DNA from: Periplaneta americana
Lineage: Eukaryota; Arthropoda; Insecta; Blattodea; Blattidae
Length of the DNA: 64,000 nt
NCBI RefSeq assembly: GCF_040183065.1
Contig: NC_091120.1
Coordinates: 171,961,988 to 172,025,987, forward strand
Direction of reading: 5' to 3'
A model generated the notes under the pieces. The model did not search any database and was not told the origin of the DNA. It worked only from the letters and a program-made list of their open reading frames with translations. Both the position numbers and the translations under genes were made by a program. Position 1 is the stretch's first letter, and each line of letters begins with the position of its first letter. Below, piece after piece: positions 33,296-45,635 of this stretch.

Positions 33296-36074
33296 CTGCA
33301 GAGGCGTATTTTGCGGACTACCGGGGCTACCGGCGGTAGCCCAAGGAAATTACAAAAGAAAAAGTTTATAATATAACATAATGTAATAATTTTGTATTAT
33401 TAGTTTTACCATAGTAATTAAAATTAAAGTAATTGTTAGATTTATATGCGCGCTCTGCTCTCGAAAAGAAACAAGTTGTCAAGGCGGCATCGCTGGAGAA
33501 ACCGCTTGCTACGTGAGGTAGCCTGTGACCGTTTCGCTCACGCTGTCCTGTCGCACAACTGCCCCCCCCGCTCCCTTTTGTTTCCTTCGTGCAGTGTAGG
33601 CCGGGCGAGTTGCCGCTCTCGTGATCGGTTTCTTCGCAGGCGCGAAGCAGCAATACGCTTAGTACGCTAGCAATTGAATGTGATTGTGTTCTTGCAGTGC
33701 CTTATTTTAAATCTGTGATTTGTTCGAGTGTCTAAGAGTTATATTAATTGTTAATTATTAAGTTTTTAATTTCCCAATTAAGTGATATTGTGAAAAATAT
33801 GGCAGAACAAGTTTCTGGAGAGGTTTGTGTTGAAAATGACTGTGTAATAGAAGGTTTATTAAAAGTGCCTTTTAACCGTCGTACATAACAACGAGAAAGT
33901 TGAAATTGTGAAAATGGAAAGACCAACTCCTGAGTTAAATTTGTCCATGGACGTAAAAGAAAAACAGCGAGAGTACACACGCCATTTCACTTCAACATCA
34001 TATGGTAAGTGGAATTGGTTGTGTGGTACTTCTAAACTGTCTAAACTATTTTGCTGGCCATGTTTGTTATTTAGCCCGCGAAACTAATGTGTGGTCAAAA
34101 GAGAGGTTTTCTAATATGAACTCCCTTCGAACGGCAGTCCTAGAATACGGCAAATCAAAAGCTCATATTTGTAGTAGCATGAACTTTGCAAACTTTGGGA
34201 AGACAAGAATTAATTTACAGCTAGATAAGCAAAAAGCTCTACACATCAACCAACATAATGCTCTTGTGAAAAAAAAATCGGGAGATTTTACTGCATCTTA
34301 TTAATGCAGTCTGCTTTCTAGGAAAACAAGAATTGGCTTTTCGGGGTCATAACGAGAGTGTGGAAACAGACAATATAGGAAATTATATTGAATATTTAAG
34401 TTCCTTAAGTGAATTTGACCATTTACTGGCCAATCATCTTGAGAGTTCAACAGTATTTCGTGGTACTTCTCTCGCAATTCAGAATGACTTAATATTTGCT
34501 ATAAGTGGGGTTATGATAAAGAACATAAAACCTTTTGTGGCCATTGTTGTTGATGAAACAAGTTACTGCTCTAATCAGAGTCAATTGTCCACTGTTTTAA
34601 GACACGTCAACAGTACTGCCAATGTTCAAGAACGGTTTATAGGATTCACAAATGTCAGTTCGGACAAAACTGCTTCTACTTTGTTTCAGCATGTGGAAGG
34701 TGTTAGAGCAGAATACAATGTCGGCAATAAGTTAATTGCACAGACATACGATGGTGCTTCAGTTATGGCGGGAAATATTAATGGCTTGAAAACAAAAGTT
34801 CAAGAAAAGTATCCTCAAGCACTATTTGTCCATTGTTACAGCCATGTTCTCAATTTAGTTTTGCAACAAACTACTTCATCCATTCCAGAATGCCGCATTT
34901 TTTTTTTCAAAACACTGTTGGGTTTAGCTGCATTTTTCTCATCATCTCCTAAAAGATCAGAAAACTCGAGAATTTATGAAAAAGAAACTCCCAAAAGTAG
35001 CACCAACTAGATGGAATTTTACATCTCGGCTTGTAAATACAGTAAAGGAATACAGAGAACAACTGACTGCTTTCTTTGAAAATATCATTTGTAATGACTC
35101 TGAAGAAAACTGGGTTGATGATGTAATTGTGCAGGCTCAAGGATATTTGTATTTTTTTCACACAGTTTCAGAATATATTTCTTCTTGAAGTCTATGCTAG
35201 AGTGTTCGCACATACAGATGTGCTCTACAATATTCTTCGGACAAAAAGTCTAGACATAGCATACTGCTTGCAAAAGGTATCAAAGTGAAAAAATACTATA
35301 TTCGAGTTCAGACGTAGTGGGTTTCCGTCCATATGGAGTAATATGGAAAATGAAAATTCTTCAGCCAATACAATGGCACCACCATTAAAGCGAAGAAAAG
35401 GAGATGATGAATTGAAATACAGGCAGCTGTACTACAGCATACTAGATCGTATGCACATGGAAATTACTGACAGATTTTCTGATTATGGAAAGCTTTAGTT
35501 CACACATCTTCTAGATTCTCAAAAATGTTCTGCTTATAGAGAAAACTTCCCGAATGAGGCACTAAACAAATTATTTCAGTCCTATAACAGTCATTTTGAT
35601 CAAGTACGTTTGAAAAATGAATTAAGTGTAATATATTCAGCAGAAGTCTTTGATTTTTCGAACAAACCTATCCATGAAATATTATCTGCCATATATGAAA
35701 ACCAGCTGAACCAAGTTATTCCTGAAGTCCTTAAATTGGCAACATTAATTGTGACAATACCAGCTACGTCAGCATCGGTAGAAAGAACATTTTCTGCGTT
35801 GAAGAGAATAAAATCCTAATGTAGATCAACTCATACACAAGAACGTTTATCCGGCTTGGCACTAATATCCATTGAAAAGTCATTTCTACAGAAATTTTGC
35901 AAGTGGCCCAACTGTAATTTCAAGGACGAAGTCATCAACGTATTTTAGTCCCAATCAAGATGTCTGGAATTTACATAAATATGTAAGGAATTTTATTATA
36001 GGGATTTAAAAACATATTTTGTGTAATAATAGGGTCAGTGGTAGCCCAAACCCTTTAACCAGTATACGCCACTG
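33296..36074 (+). mobile_element. Nearly full-length decayed hAT transposon
   Basis: The terminal inverted repeat is imperfect: CAGAGGCGTATTTTGCGG on the left and, read inwards from the right, CAGTGGCGTATACTGG, each leading to GGGCTACC-like sequence. The 8-bp target duplication GATCAGCA is at 33288-33295 and 36074-36081; the exact boundary may shift by one or two bases. It was inserted into SINE-B. The transposase gene lies between the ends in + orientation. Confidence 0.85.
33799..35948 (+). pseudogene. hAT transposase (ZMYM1/TTF-finger type), inactivated
   Basis: The frame starts MAEQVSGEVCVEND at 33799 and is broken several times, but its blocks are in order. WNWLCGTSKLSKLFCWPCLLF is near 34012-34070 (TTF-type zinc-binding segment). 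FLGKQELAFRGHNES is at 34318-34360, and ESTVFRGTSLAIQNDLI at 34445-34495. VAIVVDETSY with the first catalytic Asp is near 34540. LIAQTYDGASVMAG with the second Asp is at 34733-34770, and FVHCYSHVLNLVL at 34825-34860. APTRWNFTSRLVNTV is near 35000. The C-terminal dimerisation block TSASVERTFSALKRIKS is at 35767-35817, followed by a stop and a further in-frame tail. Stops and frameshifts occur near 33882, 34085-34130, 34975 and 35190. Family placement by motif order; it is not a host gene. Confidence 0.85.
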
Positions 36075-36116
36075 ATCAGCAGCCCAGCGAGTCTGCCGAC
36101 TGAGCTACATCGATGG
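36075..36116 (-). repeat. SINE-B, split by hAT (tRNA-like end)
   Basis: GAGTCTGCCGACTGAGCTAC, read on the minus strand, gives the A-box of the tRNA-like head. It joins the left part at 33059-33295 when the hAT element is removed. Confidence 0.6.
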
Positions 36117-36344
36117 CTCTACCAAAAATATACAATGCATAGCCAATCAGATTATTAAATTTACAAACGCAAACGATCATTCATCAGTTGTGCTATATGT
36201 ATAATACAAAACAAGTTAATTAATAATTAATAGACCGATAAGTTTTATCAACGAGTTATAATACTAATAATAATACAGTATATAACTTGGTGAGTTTTAT
36301 TAATTAATGTAACCATATGTAACCAATACCGATTGCATAACACA
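36117..36344. other. No recognised feature
   Basis: AT-rich sequence upstream of the SPT2 gene. No clear promoter element. Confidence 0.4.
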
Positions 36345-36450
36345 GTCTGTAGCATACAATCGTTTGCATATTCTAGAACGTGTTTCTGCTTGTACAGGTC
36401 TGTAGCATACTATCGTTTGCATATTCTAGAACGCGTTTCTGCTTTTACAA
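36345..36450. repeat. 53-bp tandem duplication with TTCTAGAA
   Basis: Two units (36345-36397 and 36398-36450) begin GTCTGTAGCATAC and contain GTTTGCATATTCTAGAAC. TTCTAGAA (36371 and 36424) matches the nTTCnnGAAn heat-shock-element core. The pair sits about 320 bp upstream of the SPT2 start codon. A regulatory role is only a guess. Confidence 0.8.
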
Positions 36451-36768
36451 GTCTACCAAAATGTTCTGTACAACTTCGGTAAACAATGAAAGGCTTATAT
36501 TACAAATAAACAACCAAAATATAAACTATGATTTTGTTTGATCCTGCATAACCTTCACCATATTCACGGTTTGTTATATATTTGAAATAGATGGAGAAAA
36601 ATAATGATTGTAGTAAGTCAGTAATGTTGGTAGCACTTTTAGGTCAGACGATTCCGTAGGAAGAGTTGCCCGAGAAAATGGTTGTGACATGTACACGTCA
36701 TGCAGCACTAATTTTATGACTTAAATAATTAAATATTGATTTGATACCAGTATTTGTATTGGTACAAT

Positions 36769-36828
36769 ATGGATTTTGGGACATTATTACATGCTGCGAA
36801 AAGGAATGAGAATTCTGTCAAGAAGGAG
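36769..36828 (+). CDS. SPTY2D1: SPT2 coding exon 1
   Basis: Twenty codons start MDFGTLLHAAKRNE and end at GAG before a GTGAGA donor, phase 0. The ATG has A at -3 and G at +4. An in-frame TGA lies at 36742-36744, so no longer N-terminus is possible in this exon. The MDF start is typical of the family. Upstream 5' UTR limits are unknown. Confidence 0.85.
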
Positions 36829-38624
36829 GTGAGAATTGACTATGTAAAATACGTACACTATTTCGCCATTGGGTAATCCACATTATGTGGTCAACATGCA
36901 TCTGTTACGATGTAAAATTTCAAATTTATAAGCAAATGCATTGAATGACACTACTTTTCCGCAGCATATAACCGGTTATTGAATGAGTGTATTTGTAACT
37001 ATGACTAATTCTCTTGTAATGACCATAATGAGAGGCGATTTTTACAGTACTGTTGCTCTTCTTTATGGACATAATTTACGATCATGGCTTTATATGTAAT
37101 GAGTAGGAAGATCATCTTTCTCTCACATATTTACATAACATGTTAAGTATTACATTAATTGTTATTGACATGAGCTACTATGTACAGAATGGCTTTTATG
37201 GACATGGGGTTGAGTGAATTAATGCTCTAATGTGGAAAAACAAACTTATGATACAAATAATATTTATATCATGTGTATGGAATACAACAGTGCATGCCAA
37301 CAACTTAAAGTAACTAATTAGCAGCCTGTAAATGTTGAGTTAACTTTCAAAATTACAGTAATTGTCTATATTGTATATGTTAATTAAATCTAACCCTCAG
37401 ACGTAACTGCAATAAAGATTCAGGACACATTCTATATATGCGATATGTATCTATATAGCTTACACACACACACACACTCACTCACACTGTTTTACCAAAT
37501 GGTAGATCTTTCAATGCAAACCCAGCATTTTCCAATCGTTCATATTTTCTGCTTTATTCTTAGTATTTGCATATGATTCATATAGTCTTTCTTAATGCTG
37601 TCTATCATCTGATATCTTCTTCTGCCCCAAACTCTTCTCCTGTTCACCATTTCCTTTCAGTGCATCCTTCAGTAGGCAGTTTCTTCTCATGCAGTGACAC
37701 AACCAATTCCTTTTTCTCTTCCTGATCAGTTTCAGCATCATTCTTTCTTCACCCATTCTTTCCAACACAGCTTCATTTCATATTCTCTCTGTCCATTTAA
37801 CACAATCCATCCTTCTCCATATCCGCATTTCAAATGCTTCCAGTCGCTTCTCTTCCCATCGTCGTAATATCCAGGTTTTTGCTCCATACTGTACTACACT
37901 CCACACAAAGCACTTCACTAGTCTCTTCCTTAGTTTTTTTTCCAGGGGTCGACAGAAGATGCTCCTTTTTCTATTAAAAGCTTCCTTTTCCATTGCTATC
38001 CTCCTTTTGATTTCCTGTCAGCAGCTCATGTTACTGCTTATAGTGCACCCCAAGTATTTGAAGCTGTCCACTTGCTGTACTGCCTCATTTAGTATTCGCA
38101 CGTTTACCTTCTTCATTTTTCTTCCGACAACCATGGTCTTTGTCTTGTTTGCATTTATTTTATCTTCATCTCATACTGCTCACAGCTGTTATTTAGCACC
38201 ATTGTCATACAGTACCTTAGTATTGTCTCTTCTTCTGCTAACAACCACATATCTTCTGCAAATCTTATGGACTTTAATCTTCCTCCTACTATCGCCCCTC
38301 CTATGTTCTGAAAACAGTTCTTAACGCAAACGCGCACACGCACACACACAGACCGCACACACATGTTTCTGGCTGATACGTACATTTCTTATTTATCAGG
38401 CAGTACATCTCACTTGACGATATGTGTCAGAGGAAAAACAATTGTTCGTATGCATCTGAAGTCTGATTAGTGTAGTATGTAGCTAGTCGGCGATATATGC
38501 AGTGTGGAGAAGGAAAAGAATTGGCCACCCTACCCCATTATCTCCTGGCATAGTTGCCTCATAAGTGGTGCCTGCTTGTTGTCACTTGTGAGTTTCAGAC
38601 CTGTCTTGGGACAGTTAACCAAAT

Positions 38625-38668
<44 letters not shown>

Positions 38669-41530
38669 TCGTAATTTTAAATTATTTATACTTTTATATT
38701 GAAACTTAAACCTACTTAAAACATTTTAAATAGGCCTAAATCTAAATGTCATTTTAGGCTACATTACGTTGTAAACCAGATGTTTCTCAAACGTAGCAAA
38801 GTCCAGTAACATTGTTAATGTTCAGCAATATGATAATTAGTTGAACAGTAATTGGTATTTGTTTACTTCAGCAGCATCCACTTGTGTATCCTTTCATCTA
38901 ACCCACTGTATTCTTGTAACAGTTATCTGTTTCTTGTCGGTTATCCTCTCATCTAACCCACTCTAAACTTGTCTCACTCTTGAGTCTCTTATCACTTAGC
39001 TGTCCCCTCACCTAATCCACTCAAACCTAGTCACAGTCCTTGTTCTCCTGTCACTTAGCTATCCCATCATCTAATTCTAATTTTGTCACATTCCTCGGCC
39101 ACGTGTCACTTAATTATCCCACCATTTAACCTAATCCAACCCTGAACTTGCAATATTTACGTATTTATTTCCCTGGAGTGAAAGGCAATTAGAGAGTGGT
39201 GTCCACAGGGCTGGCTTTAAACCAATTGGACCGATTTATCCTAATCAGGCCCCATGCTTGATGGAGCCCCGCACTAGGATAATCCACTCTACTCATGTCA
39301 AATACACAAGAGAACATAGCCTATTGCAACATACATCTAACACCAATTTTTAGTGTTATGGAGAACAGAAACAATTTTAAATTTCGGTATTTACATAGTC
39401 TACAGCATACATTATCAGGAAGTAAGTGCATGCAAATATTTTACCACTAGCTTGATCATTCTTAATCCCTTATCCCAAGCATAGCCAACACCATTTTTTC
39501 ACATTACAAGTGTAATACTAATGTGCCTTTTTATTTGTATTCCTCTAAATCATATTTGGAACAACTGGATAATACGCACGGTAGAGCAATGTCGGCAGTC
39601 GATTTTACTCGCTCGCCACTAGTCACCGGGCCATACCGAGCCATGTCAAACAAAAAGCAATCGATATGGTGGTAGTGAAATTCGCGACTATATTCTTAAT
39701 AAATCACTCCATTAGTCAAGTACAAGGTTTATGTAGTACAACGGTGGTATTTTGAATGCATTAAAAGGAAATACAAATGTAGTAAGATCTTAAAGTAAGT
39801 TATCACAACGAAATGAAGAGGGAAAAAGGTCTGTTTCACGGAATATCATTCAAATGACGGGAAGCAAATTTCCGGTTAATGTTCGTCAAAGCGTAAGTAC
39901 GTAATTATGACCGCGTTGCCGTTTTATTTGTGGCCTAGAGAAAAATACCTAGCCTTTTACGAAAAATAAATTTTAGGGGCCATGAAATTATTCACCGCTT
40001 TCATTATATTATTGTTTATCAATATTACGAAACAAAAACTGTCATAAGGGCCATGGCCGACTAGAAACATTGATACCAAAGAGATAAACCAATTCGGCCG
40101 TGATGAAACAAAAGAAAATGCGACGATATTTTAGTTCGAGATAAAATGAACACTTTACAAGACATAGTGGAATGTTTCGAGAAGGAAATGACAAAAAGGT
40201 ACAAGTCTTGCCTGTCTGCGCATGCACGGAAGTGGTTAATAAAAACCTAAACTAACCAAACCTAATCTTCGTATATGCAAGGTGTGTAACTGGAGCAAGA
40301 AGGGATCGTCTTCATTTGATCTGCAAAGTACACGCGAAAATAAATTCAAGTAAGGATCACGCTCCTACTGCATGAGAGGTCTGCGCATGCGCTACAGCAA
40401 AACTGTTTCTGTCCCAACCCTCCCATCTAAGCCACATAATCTACTCACAATATTTACGCAAATACACCTTGTCGCTAACAGTGGTGCTATCTCTCAGTAA
40501 TGTTCAGAACAAAAGAGGTAGAGAGAGAGAGAGAGAGAGAGAGAAAAAAAAACAAATTTCTCCTTCTGAAGATGCCACACACCAACGTCATGTTCTTATG
40601 TTGGCGACATTGTGTATTTACTTAAATTTGGTGGTAAACTTAACGGCACGGTTCAAAGCTACCGTGCTAATTCTCCAGTTTAGCGTCATATTTAAAATAT
40701 TACAAACCAAAGATATAAATTACTTCCTAATAATGCTGTTCTTACATTTTGACTAAAATTGCATGTAATATTTTCACTGAATCATTTCACAGTCAATAAA
40801 ACAGGTGATTTTCTAGCTGTTTAGACTATTTAATGATAATAAAAATATTATTTTTGTTTCTTTACATATACGCTTACTTCACATTAAATCACATACACTT
40901 CCTAAATGCACATTTCGATTGATTTCCATTGTGTAATAGCGGTACAAGTCAACAGTAAACTATATTTCCCAGTATAGATACTGCAGACCTACACTGTAAA
41001 CATGGGACCCCCAACTCCTAAGTCCAGCCCTGGGTGTCTAAATCACCATTTCCTAGTGCTGAGATATTGAAAACATAGAGCTTTACCTCCATGTCCACGT
41101 TCATGAAATCTAAAATAAGAAACCTTGTCTTTAATTAATCTATTTTTTTGTGTACATTTTATTCAATTGTCGGTTTCTGGTTTAATTATGTAAATCCTAC
41201 TTAATTGTAATCTAATACTAATATGTATACTAATGTGTTTATTTTTATTTTTACTGTGTACATTTTTTTATTGAATTATCGGCTTCTGTTTTTATGTGAT
41301 TCGTACTTGATTCTAACAACATTAATATGTATTTCACTATGTTTATTTTTATTTTATGAGGTAAATTTTATGTAACTACCTCTTTCGATCTCATTATGTA
41401 CCTAAATTGTATCAGTATGTAATTACTTAATTCCGATCCAGTTTTATGTTCAACTGTGTAAGCAAGTTTTAATCCTGGTTGAGTGTAAGAGAAGGCCTAA
41501 CGGCCTTTACTCTGCCAGGTTAAATAAAGC

Positions 41531-41579
<49 letters not shown>

Positions 41580-41816
41580 TATTTCTGTAGTATTTCGTGA
41601 TAGGTAGTTCTTTATTTTTTATTTTATTTTATTTATTTATTTTTTTTTTGTCCAGTGGCAAGACTTGCCATTATTCGCCCTGAATCTACTAGTGTACTCA
41701 TAGGATGTCACCTTTACCAAGAAGCATAGACCACTCAGTTTGTCAGAGACTACCCGGAGTGTACACAGGAGATGGATCCATATTGCAATCATAATGAATG
41801 AATGAATGAATGGTAG

Positions 41817-41851
<35 letters not shown>

Positions 41852-44819
41852 GTGGGACATTCTTGGGCTGTGACAGGAGAACTGGAGTACCCAGAGAAAA
41901 CCCCTGTATTGCCTGGACCTTAGGCTTGCCTAACATAAGTTACAAATTCATGGTGAATCAATTAGAGTTTGAAGCCAGGCACCCTAGTTTATAAGCCAAA
42001 TGAAGGGTACACGGAAAAAATGAACAAGGTCACAATGCTGTTAAGGATGATGTCATTATCCAATTCACTGTATTACTACAAACTTTAGTGTTATTTTTAT
42101 CAAAAGTGGTAAAGGAGAATTAAAACCACGGATACACTCATCATTTCCTTCATCTCAAGTAGAAACAGCAATAAATTTTGCAGTAATATACTGAAATAGA
42201 TCATTATCTCACCCTTAATGGAAATGTGACATTGTTTGTTTTTCCCGTGTACCCTTCAAATGTACTAACATTGAGCTGAGCCAGGATAACGGTTTGATAG
42301 TGTTTTAACTTTTATGCAATTCAGGTTTTACTAAAGTCTTAATATGTAGATAATTCTTATTGTGCACTTCTGAATACTCTATTTTACAACATTGTTAATG
42401 ATCATATAACTATGATAATTATATGTAAAATATTAGAGGTAGATTTACATATTTAGCTTATGTTTTAGGGTATTGTATGTTGAACATAACATATTAAATC
42501 CATGTATGGTATTTATGAACAGATTATAGAAATATTTCGATTTCGTATGTTTTTAGCAACATACTTTGATATTATGTAACAGACTCACAGCACAGTCTAC
42601 TATATACAGTCACGAAGCTTGAGTTTTGAGGGTGCTAGAAACAATAGACTGTGACGGTACTATTTTGAATTGCCTGTAATGAGGCGATATTAGCGATCCT
42701 AGTAGTGAACAACTATCTAATGTTTGCATATTTACTACGTATTGAGCTTTGCAACTGTATATACTAGACTGTGCTCACAGGCCATAGCTTCATTTGAAAC
42801 ATACAGTTGAATTTGAATGGTGCAATACTGTCATGTTGTTACAAATGAACATTCATTTTCAACAGGTGAAATGTTATAAGTCGTCATTTGATCCACCCAA
42901 AAAGGAACAAAAAACAAAATCACTTTCAGCAAATATCCAAAAGTTTTTGGCAAGAAAAGAAGAAGAGGAAAAACAGAAAGTAATTGAAGCTAAAAAGAAA
43001 AGAGACGTAAGTATATTGATAAAAATAAATAGTTGTCGTGATACAATAAAAAAAAAAAGATAATATACTTACTCGTAGAATACAAGGATATATTGAATAA
43101 AATTTGCTTCTCCCAACTTTCGTACTTTTTATAGGAATTATTGGCATTACGGTCTCAAGATGGTAAAGCAAAGAAGAGAGTTGCTGCCATGCTTAACCGC
43201 ACTAAAGCTGCCAACAAAGCCGCCATAGCCGATGCTGTAGATAATGAAAATACAGCTGTTACATTGGGAGGTAATTATTATCCTTTTTCTGCGTATAATA
43301 GTTTAAGACCCAAAACCACACTTTGCTATGCCACTTTATCATACTTTGCACTCTGTCAATTGTGAATTTTGTGTTAATAATTATAAAAATCAGATAATTG
43401 TGGAAATTGAAGATGGGAATTCTAGGCACATCTAGCATGTAGCTGTCAATATTTACCCCACATTTCCTCCATTGTGCTGGAATCTTAGAATTGACGAATT
43501 CTTTATTCATTTTCATAGTATAGAGACCAAAAATTTTAATGGTTATTAGAGGAGAAAAATTCGCTCCAGTGCCAGAAATCGAACCCAGGTCCTTGGTTCT
43601 ACGTACCAAGCACTCTAACCACTGAACTACACCGAAGTTTAATCCACAGCACCGGATCGAATCCCTTTCCTCCAGTGTTTTTCTCTTTATGGCCTGACTG
43701 CAAGTTCGATATATATGTTGACATACAAGGAGCGCACTCAATTGAGTGACTTGATGGTCGGGATTCCACAGTAATATGCACTGTTTGGCGAAGAATCTAC
43801 ATAAAGGTTAATTTTTTGGTCCTACAGAATATATCTGTTAAGGTAACAATGGCTATTGGAGGAGAAGAATTCGGTCCGGCACCGGGAATCGAACCTGGGT
43901 CCTTGGTTCTATGTACCAAGCACTCTAACCACGGAGCTATGCCGTAAAACACTGGAGGAGAGAGGGATTTGGTCTGGTGCTGTGGATTGAACTTCGGCGT
44001 AGCTCAGTGGTTAGAGCACTTGGTATGTAGAACCAAGGACCCGGTTCGATTCCCGGCGCCAGCGCGAATTTTTCTCCTCTAATAACCATTATTACCTTAA
44101 CAGATATATTCTGTAGGACCAAAAAAATTAATCTTTATGTAGATAAAAATTTTAATATCATCCTTTCTCAGAACAAGTCATAGGAAGTTGTTGCAAGGGT
44201 TTGTCATTTTTAACGAATGATATTCACAATTTCTTGCCGGTACAGGATATTCACATTGCATGTATTTTAAACATTCCAAATTCAGCACCCCTGCATCAAG
44301 TTTATCTGCCGTTTTGCTAAAAAGATTCACGAAATTTGTACAATGAGTTAAAATTTTCAACCAGTATATTCAAGATCAACTGTGAAATACTTCAACAATT
44401 TGACAGTATCACTTAGTTGATGTACCAAAATTTCTTTTTCAAAGTTGATCATTAATTTGACAGATTTTAGAGATCAGGAAAATTGATGAAACAAAAATAA
44501 GCTTATTGTCAGTCATTAAAAATTTGCCATTTTGCCAACTTGTGTTGATTGTGATTGGTGAAAAATATTGTAAAAAACTGGTAAAAAATATTGTATTATT
44601 ACAGGATTGGCGCAGCCTGATGAGGATGACTATGGATATGTGTCGCAAGAAGCATCTGCGTTCTATTCAAAACTTATGGAAAAATACAGTTCCATACCTT
44701 CTGAGGAAACAAAATCTTCCAGGAAGCCTCTTTTGAAGTCTAGTGTAGCAGATTTAAATGATACAAAGGTATAATTCATAAACAACACAAGCCATGATGA
44801 AAATACAATTAAGTAAATA

Positions 44820-44870
<51 letters not shown>

Positions 44871-45574
44871 AAAACCACTGTAAATATATTAACTATGTTT
44901 TTGAAGTTTTTTTTATTAGCTTCTCAGAGTTTATAATTTATGGTTGGTTTGGAACAATAGTGTTGACTATTATTCACTTTTAGTGCATAATAGCCTAGTT
45001 ATGTAACTTAGTTTTACGTGTCATTTTATCTTCGAAAATATATGTACAATACATGTCTCCTGAATATCCCCCACTGTGGCATTGTGGTCTAAGGCATCCT
45101 GCCTAGGACTTGTGTTACTAAATGCGCGCTGGTTCGGGTCCTCATGGGGGAAGAAATTTTCTCATAAATTTTCGGCCAGTGTATGGGACCTGTGCCCACC
45201 CAGCATCGTGATGCACTTGGGGAACTACAATAGGTAGCGAAATCTGGTTATGCAAACCAGTATAATGGCTGGGGGGTTCATCGTGCTAACCACACGATAC
45301 CTCCATTCTGGTTGGATGATCGTCCACCTCTGCTTCGCCATGTGGCCGTAAGGCCAGCAGCCGGCTGGTCGGTCTTGGCCCTTTGTGGTCTGTAGCACCA
45401 CAGATAGTTTATTACAGTATACATTTTAAAGTGGTATTAGGTTTTCGAAGTTCATGCTAATCATTTCATATGTTCAAATAAGATTAAGTCTCTTGAATCA
45501 TACATTTTTTGACCAAACCAACGAATTTCATATTGTCAGATAAAATGCATTTATTTTTAATAATAGAACAAATA

Positions 45575-45635
<61 letters not shown>

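Noticed and set aside
41806..41994. Poly-aspartate frame
   Set aside because: It is produced by a (GAT)n microsatellite.
44663..44878. Minus-strand frame with Tyr/Ile repeats
   Set aside because: It is made by the (TA)n microsatellite and lies antisense to SPT2 exon 4.
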